64,000 bases of DNA from Ixodes scapularis (GCF_016920785.2 NW_024609835.1:170496995-170560994); one strand, 5' to 3'; positions 22,297 through 34,627 are shown, counted from the stretch's first letter. Numbers and translations: made by a program. Notes: generated by a model not told the origin, from the letters alone.

Positions 22297-24382
22297 AGAT
22301 GACACGGAGATGCCGCTGCTTGCGCGGGCGCGCTTCATTGTGCGCGCAGCGACGCCCCGCTTCTTCTCGGCTGCTCGTCCTGCTCTGTTTTACTGGGGAC
22401 GGGGGGAGGAAGGAAGGGAGAGCGACGCGGGCGACTGGAGCGGATCGCGGCTTCACCGAATCGGGCTAATGGGGGACTCGGCAGTTGGCGTTGTTTCTTG
22501 GGGGGGTGGGGGAGCCTGGCGCTCTCTGGGGGGGCCGGCACGCGGTTTGCGACGTTGCTGCGGCCCCGAAAGCTGGCTACGTCGCCGAGCGGCGCCCTTT
22601 GGGACGAGGTTTCCGTCGGGTTGTCGCGCGTTTGGAAGCGAAGGGACTTGGAGGCCCGTTGGCCCTTCCAAAGCCGTTTGAAGTTTGTCGGTAACACTTG
22701 GCTCCCCTTCGGGGACTGAGGGGTTTAGAGGGGAGTGACGGATGGGCAGTGGCGGTTAAAAGAGTAGTTGATCATCATCATCATTATCCCGATTGGCCTT
22801 TTTTTGTTTTTGCAAAGATATCCCAGAAGACGGCACGCGAAGCGAGTGGCGAATTAAAAACGAGTTAATATCGATCGAGTTCATAAGTCGTAGTATTAAT
22901 GTCTCCTTCACCAGAGATTAGTTAACTGGTGAAGTTAAAGGCCTTGGCTGGTGGCACTAGCTGCCGCCCGATTAAAGAGGCTTTAACCGTATCCATTCGT
23001 CCACCATCCGGATACCGGGAACGCCCCGCTCAGCGCAGTTGCTCTCGTGCGTACGCCCCGTGCTGTCCGAGGTCGCCCGCGGTGTCGATTACAGGCGGCT
23101 CCCGGCATTCCTTTCGGCTCCGGCACGGGTCGTTCGGCGAAACGCCTGTTCCGGTAAAGCGAAATGACTTGGGTTGTTTCTCTCGGCGTGACCTAAGAGT
23201 TGTGCTGGGATCGCATAGTCCGTCTTGGGCGCAGGGGGGTAAGCTTGCGATGGAAATGAATCGCGGTAGATCGGAGAAGTCAGATCTTCCGAGATCTGTT
23301 CAGCTATAGAACGTCTTCGCTTCTCCTCTGTTTTAGATACGTATACACCGAACTCCCCGCATTCAACGGCTTCCCTCGTAGCAGCATTGCGGGGCATGCT
23401 TCTTTTGTGGCTTGCGACACAAAAGCAAGCTCCGTCGTTCTTGACGCAATACCAGCGCCTTTCAACCCTTAGGGACGGCAAACGAAACTGTATTTGTTTT
23501 GGATAAAGGTTTCTCTCTTTTCTTTAGCTCGAGTGAAATGCTCGAGATTTATCTTTCGTGAGGCACATTATTCTGCGCGGCTGTGAAACGTCTTAGTGCT
23601 GTCGTGTATTTTTTCTTATTTATATATATAGATCTACGTCGTAGGTGCTTGCGCGGAAAGTTGTTGTTTTACTGCCCTGTATATTGCTGTAGCTCATTAT
23701 GAATACTACCGGCATTAGTAACAATTGAAGTCCGATTATGACTTTTCTGAGAAGGTTTCACGTGAACCTCGCCTCGCCTATAAAACGCGAAGACGTCGAA
23801 TTTTCACGCTTTCTCTTCTTATTTTTGCTGCGTCTTTTGAATAAAACGTGCTGGCGCGCTTATAAAGCGTACAAAAATATATTTTTGTTGCCCGTTAAAT
23901 GCAAAGGGTTGCCCCAACGTAACGCCTCCTCGTGAACACATATAATTGCTAGAAGAAAAAAATTAATAATCTAAAATCCCGAGCTTCGATTAGTAAAGGT
24001 GGCAATGCTTGGGACCTTATGTACGTCTGCCCTGCTTTCTTAACGCCTGTTTATTTTTATTATTCTTTCGTAGCGTGCTTAGAAACGAATTCTTGTGGAA
24101 GTCTCGTGTCCCAAGGAATTGAGTATCTTCGGAAACTCTTAGACGACGTGAATAATCAACTTTTACAAAAATCTGGGTCTTTTTTTATATATAAAATTGG
24201 TCGCTGATGAATTTGGGCCTTTCAACCACTTTTTGCTTCGCCGGTTCGCAGAATCAACGCAGCGGCAGCAGGAACGGGAATCGAGCGAGCGGAATGCGTC
24301 GTTTAATTGGATTAGCCGCGCGGGAAATCCCCGACGACAGGGTTGCGGCACTCCCGTGCAATCAAAATGGAGCCCCCCCCTT
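22297..24382. other. No gene recognised
   Basis: 22300-22740 is GC-rich with many spurious open frames. The remainder is mixed and contains one SINE-like tail (22935-23010, listed separately). Confidence 0.5.
22935..23010 (+). repeat. Short SINE-like tail, copy 1
   Basis: GGCTGGTGGCACTAGCTGCC, GCCCGATTAAAGAGGC, TTTAACCGTATCCATTCG and CCACCATCC follow the same order as copies at 26440, 30540 and 51552 (gGTGGCGC..., CCCGTTACAAAGG, TATAGCCATT, CCATCC repeats). No polymerase III boxes are clear. Confidence 0.5.
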
Positions 24383-24406
24383 CCCCCCCCCCCCCCCCCC
24401 CCCCCC
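24383..24406. repeat. C24 homopolymer
   Basis: Twenty-four C follow an 8-C run separated by TT. On the minus strand this is a G24 tract. Confidence 0.9.
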
Positions 24407-25312
24407 GCGCCATCGTCGGTCGGAGCGTGTAATCGTTGCGCAGTTGCGCAACGTTAAGACTGCCAACAAAGCCGCGCAAAACGAGAAGAAAAAAAAAAAA
24501 AAGGAATTTTAAAAAAATGAGCCGCAGGCGTGTTTGTTTCGCGTTGCGCAGTCGCGGTGTGATTAATTAGCTTTTAGTGCCCGACCGCAAAGTAGGGAAG
24601 GTACGGTGAACAACACGGTGCTCGGGTGCGGGGCTCGTCCGAAGCAGGTGCAGGGCGACGTCGGCACAGCGACAGAAGCGAGCGTCATGTTGCGAACGTG
24701 TATAGCGGCGTCGCATGTTCTGGGTTCGTGAGGCCGTTTGCGCGGCGAAGTATATGAGGTAGCTCGTACGGGTCGCTCACGCGAAGCCGCTTTAAAGAAA
24801 AAAAAAAAAAAAAGACATATAACGAAGAATCGCGCGCCCACGTGAAAAATCTTATCGATGGGAGCGTGGCGGGACGAGCTTCCTGTGCTCGTCCATGACA
24901 GCAACTTCGGGGCTTTGACCGTGCAGTGCGATCTTTACGATGCCGGAACCATGTCGACGATCCTGGCTATTCGAAGGGACGTTTCTACCCTCGGATATCC
25001 CTCGCATTAGCGCGCGGAGCGCTGCTTTCGGTGGCGCTCCGGTTGCTCGCGATTCCACTAGTTCCTACCGAAATGGCTGTCATCTGGATGATCGTCGCAG
25101 AATAGCTGTGCGAGCTTGGGTCTATGAGGCGCAAGTAATTCTAATTTTCTGAGACACGAGCGGTATAAGAGCCGTATTTTATTCTTGCACCCGAAGAAGG
25201 CGTAAGCAATCACCTTCATTCCCAAGCCGATCATCCAGGAGTTAGGGGGGGATTGCGATTCTCACACCGCGGTACCACCACCGCCGAAACTTGCGATTAC
25301 TCGGTTTAAAGT
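24407..25312. other. No gene recognised
   Basis: A 60-codon minus-strand frame at 24852-25058 has a protein-like look (GIVKIALHGQSPEVAV) but no flanking exon signals or family match. The rest shows nothing. Confidence 0.4.
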
Positions 25313-25472
25313 GACAGTGCGGTTAAAGCTACGCGCTTGCCGGACCAATCAGCCGCCTCCCTTTCGTCACCTGACTTTTTTTCTGCGCGTGGGAAGGGGC
25401 CGGAGCGTGATCACGTGACGATAGGTAGACGCGTGACTGGTCCAACGAGAATGTAGCTTCAACCGCACGGTC
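25313..25472. mobile_element. M2 palindromic MITE, copy 2
   Basis: GACAGTGCGGTTAAAGCTACG, CCGGACCAATCAGCCGCC on the left; GACTGGTCC, TGTAGCTTCAACCGCAC on the right, which are mirror images. The core is TGATCACGTGACG. It matches copy 1 block for block. Confidence 0.75.
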
Positions 25473-27192
25473 GGCTTAGAGGTGGATTCCGGTCTTCTTT
25501 TCTGAGTCCCTTCGCGTAGTCTCGGGTTGTGGCCGTGTCTGCGATTGACCAGCTCGCCCGATGCGCGCTAACTTCTGTTCGAGTCGCACTGGAGTTCAGG
25601 GCGGCTCGTTAGAGCGGTCGGCTGGTAGCTGCGGGGGCGTGACAGCCACGTCGAGTGGACACCTCTCCGGCACAGAGGCGGGCAGGGACGGAGGCTAGCC
25701 GTAAGGGCGTACGGGCACTCGAAACGTGACAAGCTGATAACGGGCCGGACAACGCTGTTTGCGGAGCGGCGGAGCTCCCGCTTTATCTGTGGAATCGTCG
25801 CCAGATCAGGGACCCAGGTAGTTCGACCCACACTTGCTTTGCGCGCGCGTGTGTATTTTCTTTTATTTTTATTTGCGAAGATTAGTTCGTTTTGAATAGC
25901 GTTGTTTCGTATACTATAGCCTCCATAGTGCGAAGGAGAGCTACTACGTACTGCCTCTCTTACAGCGTTGAAGCTAGCGATGATACTGCGCTACTCGTTT
26001 CACAACAGTAGGGAGTTTTCGTAGATCGTTTTGTTAGTTCCGCAAGACTGTGCGCAGCTTTTTTTTTTCATTTTTTTTTTTTTTTTTTGAGGAAAGGAGG
26101 AGCTCGCGCGCACTGCATTAATCGGTGCTCAAAACGGGAGAGGGCACGTGCGCCCGTACCTTTGATTGCATTGCCGAGGCGTGTTGTCCCCGAGCTTAGG
26201 TCCGGAGCTCAACAGAATAAGGTGAGCAGCGCGCATGCCCAGTAGCCACGTGACAATTGCGCTTCCTTGTTCGTGGGTGTAATGGAGTATACAATCAAGA
26301 TGCCTGCCTACGCCTTCCTGACATAGAAAGAGTATGTGAAGCCCCATAGAGGTTTGCAAGCAGCCGCGCTTCAGAAGCCACTTTTGCCACCATGGGTGGA
26401 AAATGCTCGTTTGGGCGCCAGTCGGTCAACCGTGGGTATGTCTTGGCAAGGCTAGGTGGCGCGAGCTGGAGCCCGTTACAAAGGGTATAGCCATTCCCAT
26501 CCGTCCATCCATCCAGGCTTGACCATCGGACGATCTAGATACGCGAGCAGCAAGATGGCGGCGCCCACAGGCCGCGCTTGCAGAAGTTGGTAATGCTCCG
26601 TTCACCCCAGAGCTGATAGTGCGCTAGAAGCTGGTTCAGGGAGCAGGTTCAGGCTACACGAGGGGGGGATTTGATTGGTCTGTCAGCTTAGACGCGAGCT
26701 GAGTACATAACCGATGAATTCCATCGCCTCTCAGCGATGACTCCCGGTCACCCCCCGGGGGACTCCCGGGTCACCTCGGCCGAGCGGTTTGCCGACGGCC
26801 CCCCTTGACGCCCCCCCTCCTCGCGGCGCGTTTGGCCCGGCCGAGCGGCGTGCGAGCGGCGCGTCCGGGGCTACAGGTCGTTAGAGGCCGGTGGCTGCGC
26901 AAGCGGAGCCGCGAGGAGGGAGCGGGGGAGAGCTTCTCGGCGGCGGCTCGGTGCTCATCATTAGGCCCGGCAAGGAGGATTCCGCGGGCCAGATGGGGAA
27001 TCGATAATTGACTTCGGGGCAAATGGAAGTGGTTCTCGTTCTGCGATGGAGAGGCCCCCTCCCTCTGCTTCTCGCATCGCTTCCGAGCCCCCGCGAGGCG
27101 CCGTTTCGCTCGAGGCTGGGGCTGGCACGCGCGCTCCACGAGGGAACTCTCCGTTCCGCGGATGGCCTGCCTAAAGTTAAATGGATGCTGAC

Positions 27193-27227
<35 letters not shown>

Positions 27228-28103
27228 GTTATTTGTGTTGCGACAGGTACGACGCAACCACGTACCGTAAAGCCACTCGACGCTACCCCGTTTGTTCTCT
27301 AAAATTAGAAAGGATTTCTTTTAGCTTTTTATTGCGGGGCACTTTATTGCTGTCGATTTTTATGACGCGGTACCCACGGAATTCTGTCGCTGTGATGTAT
27401 TTTCTTACTTCGAATCATTTCGTAGACGAGGGTTACAATAGCCGCGAAGAAAGGCTTAGTGTATTTTCTTAAAATTACCTGGAATGCCACTCCTGTCACG
27501 ATGCTTCGTATATCTATTATGGGTCTCGTACAGGAGGCTTCGGCATCGCCGAATATGACGACGAGGGTCCAGATAAAACAACAAGATCCGCTTCGCGTGG
27601 AAATGAGAAGCCACGACCCGTTCGCAACGCCCATCCGCCCGGCGCAGTGGACCGAACATCCGGAACCCGCCACTTGGACTCTCTATCGGCCGCCGTCAGT
27701 CTTCGATTCACACCCGCGAGCCTAGACCCTGTGCAGACGAGAAAGAGCGACGTTGCTGCCGCCAGCCCCGGCCATAAACAATCACGTCGGGGCTGCGCTG
27801 CGACAAGCCGAGCGACTGGGACCGAGGCGAGGGTAGGGGGCAAGGTCCTGCGTGAACAGCAGATGGTCGGTGACCGCTCGACCGCGTCATTGTTCTTTCC
27901 GGACCTGCATTTATTTCCCCGACGCATACTTCTCGTTCGTCTTCTCCGGTTCGTTCGTTGTCCCGTGAAAAATAGTGGTTCGGCCGCGCACGCGTCGCCA
28001 CAGACAGGACGGAGCCAAAACGGTCTTATTGCGAAACAATGCGACGGTTCCGTCAGCACGCTCTCTCGCCGATCGATAGGATGCCCTTTACGGACTCCTG
28101 CCG
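25473..28103. other. No gene recognised
   Basis: 26740-27150 and 27500-28100 are CpG-rich. A T29-like run lies at 27197-27225. Frames over 100 codons exist only in the GC-rich parts and occur on both strands, so they are probably compositional. Confidence 0.45.
26440..26525 (+). repeat. Short SINE-like tail, copy 2
   Basis: AGGTGGCGCGAGCTGGAGCC, GTTACAAAGGGTATAGCC, then CCATCC repeats. This is the best-preserved of the four copies. Confidence 0.6.
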
Positions 28104-28268
28104 CACCTTCGGCGTAGTGTGGACCGCAGCAGGCGCTACGAGCCATCAGAGCCAATCCAAATGCCGTCCGAGTGTCACGTGACTCTCGGGACGCGCGCGC
28201 GTGATGGATCGCTGGGCTGGATTGGCTATGGAATGGCTCGTAGCCTCTGCCGCGGTCAGCCGTAAGGT
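28104..28268. mobile_element. M1 palindromic MITE, copy D
   Basis: CACCTT, GTGGACCGC, GGCGCTACGAGCCATC and GCCAATCC are mirrored by GGATTGG, GGCTCGTAGCC, CCGCGGTC and AAGGTG. An exact GTCACGTGAC lies at 28174-28183 near the centre. Confidence 0.8.
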
Positions 28269-28868
28269 GACGCGGTGTTTGGGTTCCTCCCCGAGAGCGC
28301 TCGCTGCTTCACGCTCGCCGCTATCTGTGTCCGTTTTTGTTCCCGAGGTAAAAAGAAAAAATGCCCGAGCCGCTTTCTGACGACTTGTGCGTCTTGTTTT
28401 TTGTTTTGTTCTTTGGCCGTCTCTCTTTGTCCTGCCAACAACGGTTTGATAGGAACGCTGCCGGCTCCCTTCTGCAGATGGACTCGGCGAAGAAGATTCC
28501 TCCCGAATAGGTCGTTGTTGGTGTTGTGGTCATTGTTCTCGGCGCAAACGCCGTGTTGTTGTACGTCTTACTTGTTCCGCTCGCCCGGTTCTGTATGTCA
28601 TCGCTCGCTGTCCGCGGATAAACCTCTCTAGATTCGATCGTATGCGGCATCTCTCTTCATTCGGATTCGTGCGAGACTGTTTCCTGAGTCCTGTTTCTTC
28701 AAAGATAAAAAAAAAAAAAAAAAAAAAAAACTTTTTTTTTTTGTTGCTATTTTTACATTTTGGGCAGCAGTGCCAGCAGGTTGTCCGGCATCGTTATTAG
28801 AATGCAAAAGGTGTCTCCTTTTTCTAAAAATAAGCTACCTTTATATATATATATATATATATATTATA
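28269..28868. other. No gene; A/T runs and AT repeat
   Basis: Poly(A) followed by poly(T) at about 28708-28741 and an AT dinucleotide run at 28845-28864 that abuts the next element. No coding content seen. Confidence 0.55.
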
Positions 28869-29246
28869 CAGGGTCGTCCAGATAAATGCGGAAAATTCAC
28901 CATATTTAGGAAACACGCAGATGCAAAGCTAACCCGACTATCGACCATTTTCTGTGCTTTCCTCGCTGTCTGCCGTAACATCTTCCTGGCTGTCGTTGTC
29001 GTCTTGACAGTGCTCTAAACTTGTGTCGCGTAGCCATACCAGACAATGATCTGCTTACGCGACTTTCCAACTTTCGAGTATGGCGGCTTTCCGGTCGTGT
29101 TCCCTGCTCATTTTCCAGCAAGTCGGGAATTATTTATCCCGCGATAATCCGCTGACGAACGCAGAAGCGCAATACGGCCGGTTAGCTTCACTGTATTGTG
29201 GAGAGACGGAATAGGGAAAACGTCCCGATTTATCTCGAGGACCCTG
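28869..29246. mobile_element. TA-flanked MITE, 378 bp
   Basis: Left end CAGGGTCGTCCAGATAAAT and right end ATTTATCTCGAGGACCCTG form terminal inverted repeats, flanked on both sides by TA. TA duplication with short repeats suggests a Tc1/mariner-type or related transposase. Non-coding. Confidence 0.65.
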
Positions 29247-30539
29247 TAAATTATCCTATTAACAAAACAAAAAAAAAAAAAAAAAAAAACACCTGCTGTT
29301 TACAAGGTACGTTGCCAATAAGAATCTGGGCAGCTCGTAGTTCTCGTTAATCCTGCTTGTAAGCACGTGCTCCCGTTTTGATGTTTTATTTTTCGTTCCT
29401 ACCATTATGCTGTACATTTTATGTGTGCCTGCTTTCGTTGGTATGCGTTGCTAATGGCGCGGCCAGTTTTGCTGGAAACTCAGGATATGTTGTTTGGGTA
29501 TTAGGGTGTAGTTTTCTTCGTCTTATTATAAATTTTGCTGCCTTTTTTTTTTTCCCCGTATTTGTTGCACTTGTTTGGTGTGTCTGGGGTGGTTCGCGAG
29601 GCTCGCAGTGCCTTCGGTAGCCCGTGCGCACGTAGAACCTTGGGGCAGCGTGCACCTGTCGGCAGCGTTGCCGGGGAAAAACCGAAAAGCGGGGAGTCCC
29701 GACAAGTGGCGGTGCCGCCGCTCTCCTCCCGGCGCATCTATCGGCCGTCGTCTTTGCCTCGATCGAGAACTTGGCTCCGACCCTTCCGTGCGGGTTGGAG
29801 GGCGGCCGCGAGGACGTCGGGGGAGGGTACGGAGGAGCCGGTTGGAATGAGCGAGGAGGACCGGGGGCATGTTTTGCTCCCAAGCAAGAAAAGGAAAGGG
29901 GGGGTCGCACCCGTCAGCTGCTCGGAGCAAAGCCTTCTTTTTTTGGCACGGTTGTTGTGCGGAGTGCCGGAGGCATCTGGTCGCCTCACCTGTCGGCCGT
30001 TCCGAAGTGGTACCCACCGCAGCTATGCCACCGGACGCAGGGCGACGCGCTCGGTTGGGTTCGGCAGCGGGCGCGTGCCTCGCGGAGGAAACGGCACGTG
30101 CCCCCGCCTTTCTGGTCCTTTTCTTTTGTCTGTGTGTAGGTACTGTAAAAGGTTGCAGCTTCTTTTTTTTTTGTTTTTTTTTTGTCATTGTCGGCGGGAA
30201 TAGTCCGTACGCTGAAAATTCCGTATGCCCCTTTTTGGGACCATTGAAATAGTTCAGCGCCCCTGCCGGTTTCGAAGGTATATAGGAGCGCGTACGTCGG
30301 TCGGAAGGCCAGCAGCGACGTACGAGAACTGGGTCGGTTGGGGAAGATACGGGAAATGCCACTGCCTCACTCGCGTTCGGCAACGGGAAGCATGCAATGT
30401 TGGCAACGTAAGCATGCTGATTGTGTAGTAAAAATAAGCAGTGGAATCACTTTAACAAAAAAAAAAAAAAAAGAGGGGGGGGGGGGTTGTGTTGTAACAC
30501 AATTTATACAAATATATAAAAAAAAGAAGGGATGAGGAA
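29247..30539. other. No gene recognised
   Basis: A21 near 29269; 29600-30120 is CpG-rich with long frames on both strands (for example 29535-30203 plus and 29526-30383 minus), mutually contradictory and without domains. A16 then G12 at 30457-30486. Confidence 0.5.
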
Positions 30540-30600
30540 ATTTTGGGCTACGTGGCGCAAGCCGTTACAAAGGATATAGCCATTACCACCCATCCATTGT
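30540..30600 (+). repeat. Short SINE-like tail, copy 3
   Basis: GGGCTACGTGGCGCAAGCCG, TTACAAAGGATATAGCCATT, CCCATCCATT, followed by a T run. Confidence 0.5.
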
Positions 30601-30667
30601 TTTTTTTTTTTTCTGCTTACCTTTTTGACCGTACCTGGAAAGTATCTATATATTTATGCTATTATTA

Positions 30668-30703
30668 TGTTATGTCATTGCCATCGGTGGCAATGACATA
30701 ACA
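30668..30703. repeat. 36-bp hairpin
   Basis: TGTTATGTCATTGCCA and its reverse complement TGGCAATGACATAACA flank TCGG. It is near perfect. Function unknown. Confidence 0.8.
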
Positions 30704-31689
30704 GGCCGCCGCAGGGGTGATGACCGTTGTTGACTTGTGGCCATTGTGGCATGTGTCTCTCGGTGGAATAAGTTCACCTAGCGAAATATCGATTTCGATA
30801 GGTTCTCGGCTCCCGCGGCTCGGCTTCTTTGCGTTCCTTATATTCGCTTGATGTCAGCCGGTGTTTCAGGTAGGGTATTTTAAAAACACAACCTTCCGGT
30901 TTTTATTTTTTATTTGGTAGTTTTGTTTCGCTTTCTACGAAGCGACCGGGTGTCTGCTGAAAAAAATTAGCGGCAGGCCCAAAACAAACAAATAAAAAAC
31001 TCGTTGCGCCGCCGTCTGTTGGAGTATTTATTTCGCACGCGTTAAAACTAGACGCCCTCATTCCGGTTATTTCGCTTTTGTGCTCGCTGTCGGGAGACAT
31101 TTGGGTCGTTTAGGTCGTACCGCAACATTTTTCAGCCCATAACCTTTTTTTTTCTTTTTTTTTTTTTTTTTTTTACAAAAAACAATTTACGCTAAAAAAA
31201 AAAAAAAAAACATCAGAGGACTTTGAAACCTGTGAAACTATAATACGAAGGGAGCGAGGGAATCTGCTTTTATCCTCCGAATAGTGCCCCTCTACTCAGA
31301 CCGATCCGAATCGACGCTATATTATTACCGGTCTTTTGAAGCGTGACTATTTGAGCGAAATATTTGTTCCAACGATCCCATCGGACAGGACAGGTAACAG
31401 TCACGCCCCCAGCGGTTGTTGGCTTGTTTCTGACGCAGTGCGTTCGGTTGGGATTCGTGCTCAATCAGTGTAGCATTACTCGAACCCGAGCAGCACCGGA
31501 AGCTGCCCCGCGCACGATCGAGGGATCTAAGATTCCAGTTTACGAGCCTTGTGTTGACCGAGCACCGAAGAGTGTGGGACACATGATGGAAAAGCCCCCC
31601 TCGTACTTAGATGTCCTCGCCAGTTGGCTCCCCTTACCACCAGTATGACGGCGAGTCATAGTTAATAAATCCAGTGAGTCAGAATATCC
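30704..31689. other. No gene recognised
   Basis: T and A runs near 31147-31210. No other feature stands out. Confidence 0.5.
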
Positions 31690-31815
31690 GATAATGGGCT
31701 TGTTGGATCCCTGTACCGATTAGACCTCTTGACTTCTTGGCTCCCCGTTGATCTGTTGACTCGGACCTCTTGAATCGCTGTTGGTTTCTTGACTTGGACC
31801 TCTTCACTCGCTGGA
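31690..31815. repeat. Degenerate minisatellite
   Basis: Variants of GACCTCTTGAC, TTCTTGGCTCC and CTGTTGACTCGG recur at 15-35 bp spacing. On the minus strand they spell repeated EV-x-RS codons, which is a by-product. Confidence 0.55.
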
Positions 31816-32289
31816 TCCCTTGACCAGACACACGAAGGTGTCCTCAATTGTAACCGATGCAGTCGCTCCGATTCCCCTCCGCGGGAACGCGTATGTAGCG
31901 CACCGAGGCCTCCCTTGGTCGAACAGCCGCGACGACGGGGGAAGTCGGCGTGGCACCTCGTGGAGGTCGTACGCTGTGGCACCTGTCGTGCGGACCGCCA
32001 CGCAGAGGTCGCCCGAAGGCTGCCGCCCCCCCGGGGCGCCGGTGGCCGTCCCCTTGGCCGGACATCTGTGCCGAACGCACGGAATTCGCATCGGCCGCCA
32101 GGTGCCTCGATGACCGGTGGACGGGTCGCTCTCTTCGCGGGCTGGCGGTCGCGTCGGCTTCCGCCTAGACTTATTAAGGCGTGGAGTCATTGGCAACAGC
32201 CGTTATTGATGAAGTTTTGCAGCGGATTCAGGTCTGTGTGTCTACGGTGTACTGTATACTATATAGGGTCGTGGCGAGATGAAGCATTC
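31816..32289. other. No gene recognised
   Basis: CpG-rich, several overlapping frames on both strands, none identifiable. Confidence 0.45.
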
Positions 32290-32395
32290 TTCGCTAAATT
32301 TAGAGCGGGAAAATTGACATCATGTGACGTCTCCCGATACTGTGACGTCGCGTGAAGCGTTTGCCCCGCTAAATATAGAGGCACCATTTTTCACA
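32290..32395. repeat. CGCTAAATTTAGCG family, copy at 32.3 kb
   Basis: CGCTAAATTTAGAGCGGG, AAAATTGACATCATGTGACGTC and, 60 bp on, CCCCGCTAAATATAGAGG. The order matches the cluster at 46.2 kb. Confidence 0.6.
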
Positions 32396-32725
32396 CCATT
32401 AATACGCCACGTAACCTCCGAGAAACGTAGAGAAAGAGGAGGAGACGAGAGACCTAAACCCTTTGTCTCCATTGCACTCGTCCAACGCGTTCCAAGGCGA
32501 AAGTCGGACGCCGGCGTTCTGCGTTCTAAAGGCCTAACCACATGGGTCGTTTTTTACTCGTCTTGTCAGCGTGTTTTGGCGTCAGCGCGCGGCGCTCCTT
32601 GGCGCTATCTGTCCCTGCCAGATTTCGATCTCGGCCCTCGCGTCCCATTGTTGTCGGCATAGCCTTCTGTATAGGCCGACACGCTGTTTACAAACAAGCC
32701 CGCGTTTGCCCGCACCTGGTGTGGC

Positions 32726-32784
32726 CACTGCGCATGCGCAGAAACTGAATTCGAGTGAACTGAAGCTTCTGCGCATGCGCAGTG
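32726..32784. repeat. Hairpin with NRF1-type palindromes in both arms
   Basis: CACTGCGCATGCGCAGAA (32726-32743) pairs exactly with TTCTGCGCATGCGCAGTG (32767-32784) across a 23-base loop. Each arm contains TGCGCATGCGCA, itself a perfect palindrome and the consensus site of NRF1/erect-wing factors. Confidence 0.75.
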
Positions 32785-32840
32785 CCGTCGACAGTGCCAC
32801 CGCAGCTGCGTGACGTCAGGGGCGCGTGTTGGTCTGTACT

Positions 32841-33157
32841 GACAAAGCCTAGCAGATTGCGAGGAGAAGCGGCCGCCAAAATGGAAAAGATGGACCGGCA
32901 AACAACAGAATAGAGGAGAGCCACGTGACTGGCGCCCCGCTGCGGCGCGTCGCCGAAACACACTTCTCCCGAGCGAACAGGTGTGTTTCGGGTCCTCGCC
33001 GCTGCAAAAGCTGTGTGCTGACGTCCAGGTTCTCCGAGAAATGACTTTTTAATGCTCTGTGCCACCCGATCCTCGCGCTCCAAATCTGCGAACGGGCACT
33101 TCATGGCTCCGTCGTCGAACTGCCCGGCTTTGTGGGTATAAACAGAGGAGGATATAT
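32841..33157 (+). repeat. Dispersed repeat R3, copy 2
   Basis: Same block order as 18368-18802, here without the 117-bp insertion. It ends where a hAT element has integrated, so its true 3-prime end may continue after 40813. Confidence 0.75.
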
Positions 33158-33640
33158 GTTGTGGGCAGGGATGGGGCAAAATACACGCAAATATGTATCT
33201 AAATAAAAATACAAAATACTTCGTCAAAAATGTATTTAATTACAAATCTACTTACGTTTCCAAAAAAGCATTTAAGTACAAGATACAAATGCAACCAAAT
33301 GTATTTGGTCTCCTCCATATACTTTTCCAAATACATTCCTCAAAATTTGCGTCAGCGACTTCAGAGCACCTGCAACGAGTTTCTGGGTATCTTATTTTAA
33401 TTTTGCACCGCACACTCGGGAGTTAGTGTGCGGGGCTCTAGTAACGTAATAGAAATATAATCACAAAAAACGTAATCAGCTTGAACGTAAAAGGTGAAAA
33501 AAGTACAGAGCTTCAAGCAGCTTTTTTTGTCGATTACATTGTGGTATAGACCAACAAAGAACCGACGACCAATACGCGCAGCACTACCTAGAGAATTTTT
33601 TATTGTTGCAACTCGCACCAGTTACGAAAATCTGGACGAC

Positions 33641-34614
33641 TGTCACAGGTTTGCTGATATTCTCTGTTTAAACACAAAGGACTGCCGACCAGGCGATAGG
33701 TCCACGCCTCGGTGGAGTCTTGCCAATGAAGGGGAGACCACAGTTTTGCAACGAAACGAATTTAATACTACAAACAAAACAAAAGAAAACACAATAAAGG
33801 TAAACAAGTGCCGAGCTGCGAAAACAACAGGACTCGAACGCACTTCACCCGGCCGGTGCACGGGCGGCGAAGATAAATCACTCAACGCACAACGAATTAG
33901 GCAAAACCCAAAGTCTACCGCTCAATACAATGCAGTAACCATCTCTTACGCGGGAGCTTCCCCGAACATGAAAAAAACAAAAATAACTTCGGAGCTTAAA
34001 TGTGATCAAATAATACAATCGGACACCCGTGAGAATAAAAACCAACTACAGAAATACCGCTTCCTTAATTACTATAAAAAGGAGAATGCGAGTGGAGGGG
34101 AAATCTCGTCTCACAGTGTCCGGGAGTGACGGTCTTGCGAGGCGCTGTCCGAAGGGGGAAGGAATGGTCCCGGTGGTACCGCGGTGGGTTGGGCGGCTTG
34201 AAGCGGCCACACAATCACACACACACACTTCGTCGTCGAAGTCTTCCCCAGTCCGGACCTGGCCCGCTACCGTTGAGCTCCACGGACCCGGCGCTTCGAT
34301 TCCCCGCCTGTTGCTTCCGAGTTTCCCGCTCACACTGCTCGCCTTTGCCCCAAAGAGTCCCCCTGGACGGGCCCCCGCATTCCAGCACGCAGGCGTGGAA
34401 AACAAAACAAAAAGAAACCAAACCCCAGGACGCTGGCCCGCTCGTCCCTTCATCCTCCCCAAAGGGAGCATCGCTTCGTTTTCGGGGGCGCTGGGTCCCA
34501 GACCTCACTCCCCGCGAATTTCTTGGAAGGACGCGTCTGGCCCGGGAGAATGGATAACGTAACACAGTCGGATTTTGTAACATGAATAACGTAACATAGC
34601 CGGATTTTGTGACA
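33641..34614 (-). repeat. LTR (3-prime LTR of the element)
   Basis: 974 bp, TG...CA with 7-bp terminal inverted repeats (TGTCACA / TGTGACA). It lies downstream of the polypurine tract in the element's direction. It contains a short AC run. Identical as read to the copy 5790 bp away. Confidence 0.95.
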
Positions 34615-34627
34615 CTGCCCCTCACTT
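34615..34627 (-). other. Polypurine tract
   Basis: On the minus strand AAGTGAGGGGCAG sits directly against the 3-prime LTR, the expected place for the plus-strand DNA primer. It is short and contains one C. Confidence 0.7.

Noticed and set aside
24852..25058. Minus-strand frame containing GIVKIALHGQSPEVAV
   Set aside because: Protein-like composition, but no start, splice or homology support.
29526..30383. Long overlapping frames on both strands (up to 285 codons)
   Set aside because: CpG-rich DNA keeps all frames open; both strands give equally long frames, neither with a domain, signal peptide or splice pattern.
33831..33860. GACTCGAACGC resembling a tRNA T-arm on the opposite strand
   Set aside because: No cloverleaf can be completed, and it lies inside the LTR; the same holds for similar strings near 14600 and 25578.
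33641..34614. Frames of 141-177 codons inside each LTR
   Set aside because: They lie in the LTR, appear on both strands and have no family match. They are duplicated only because the LTR is.
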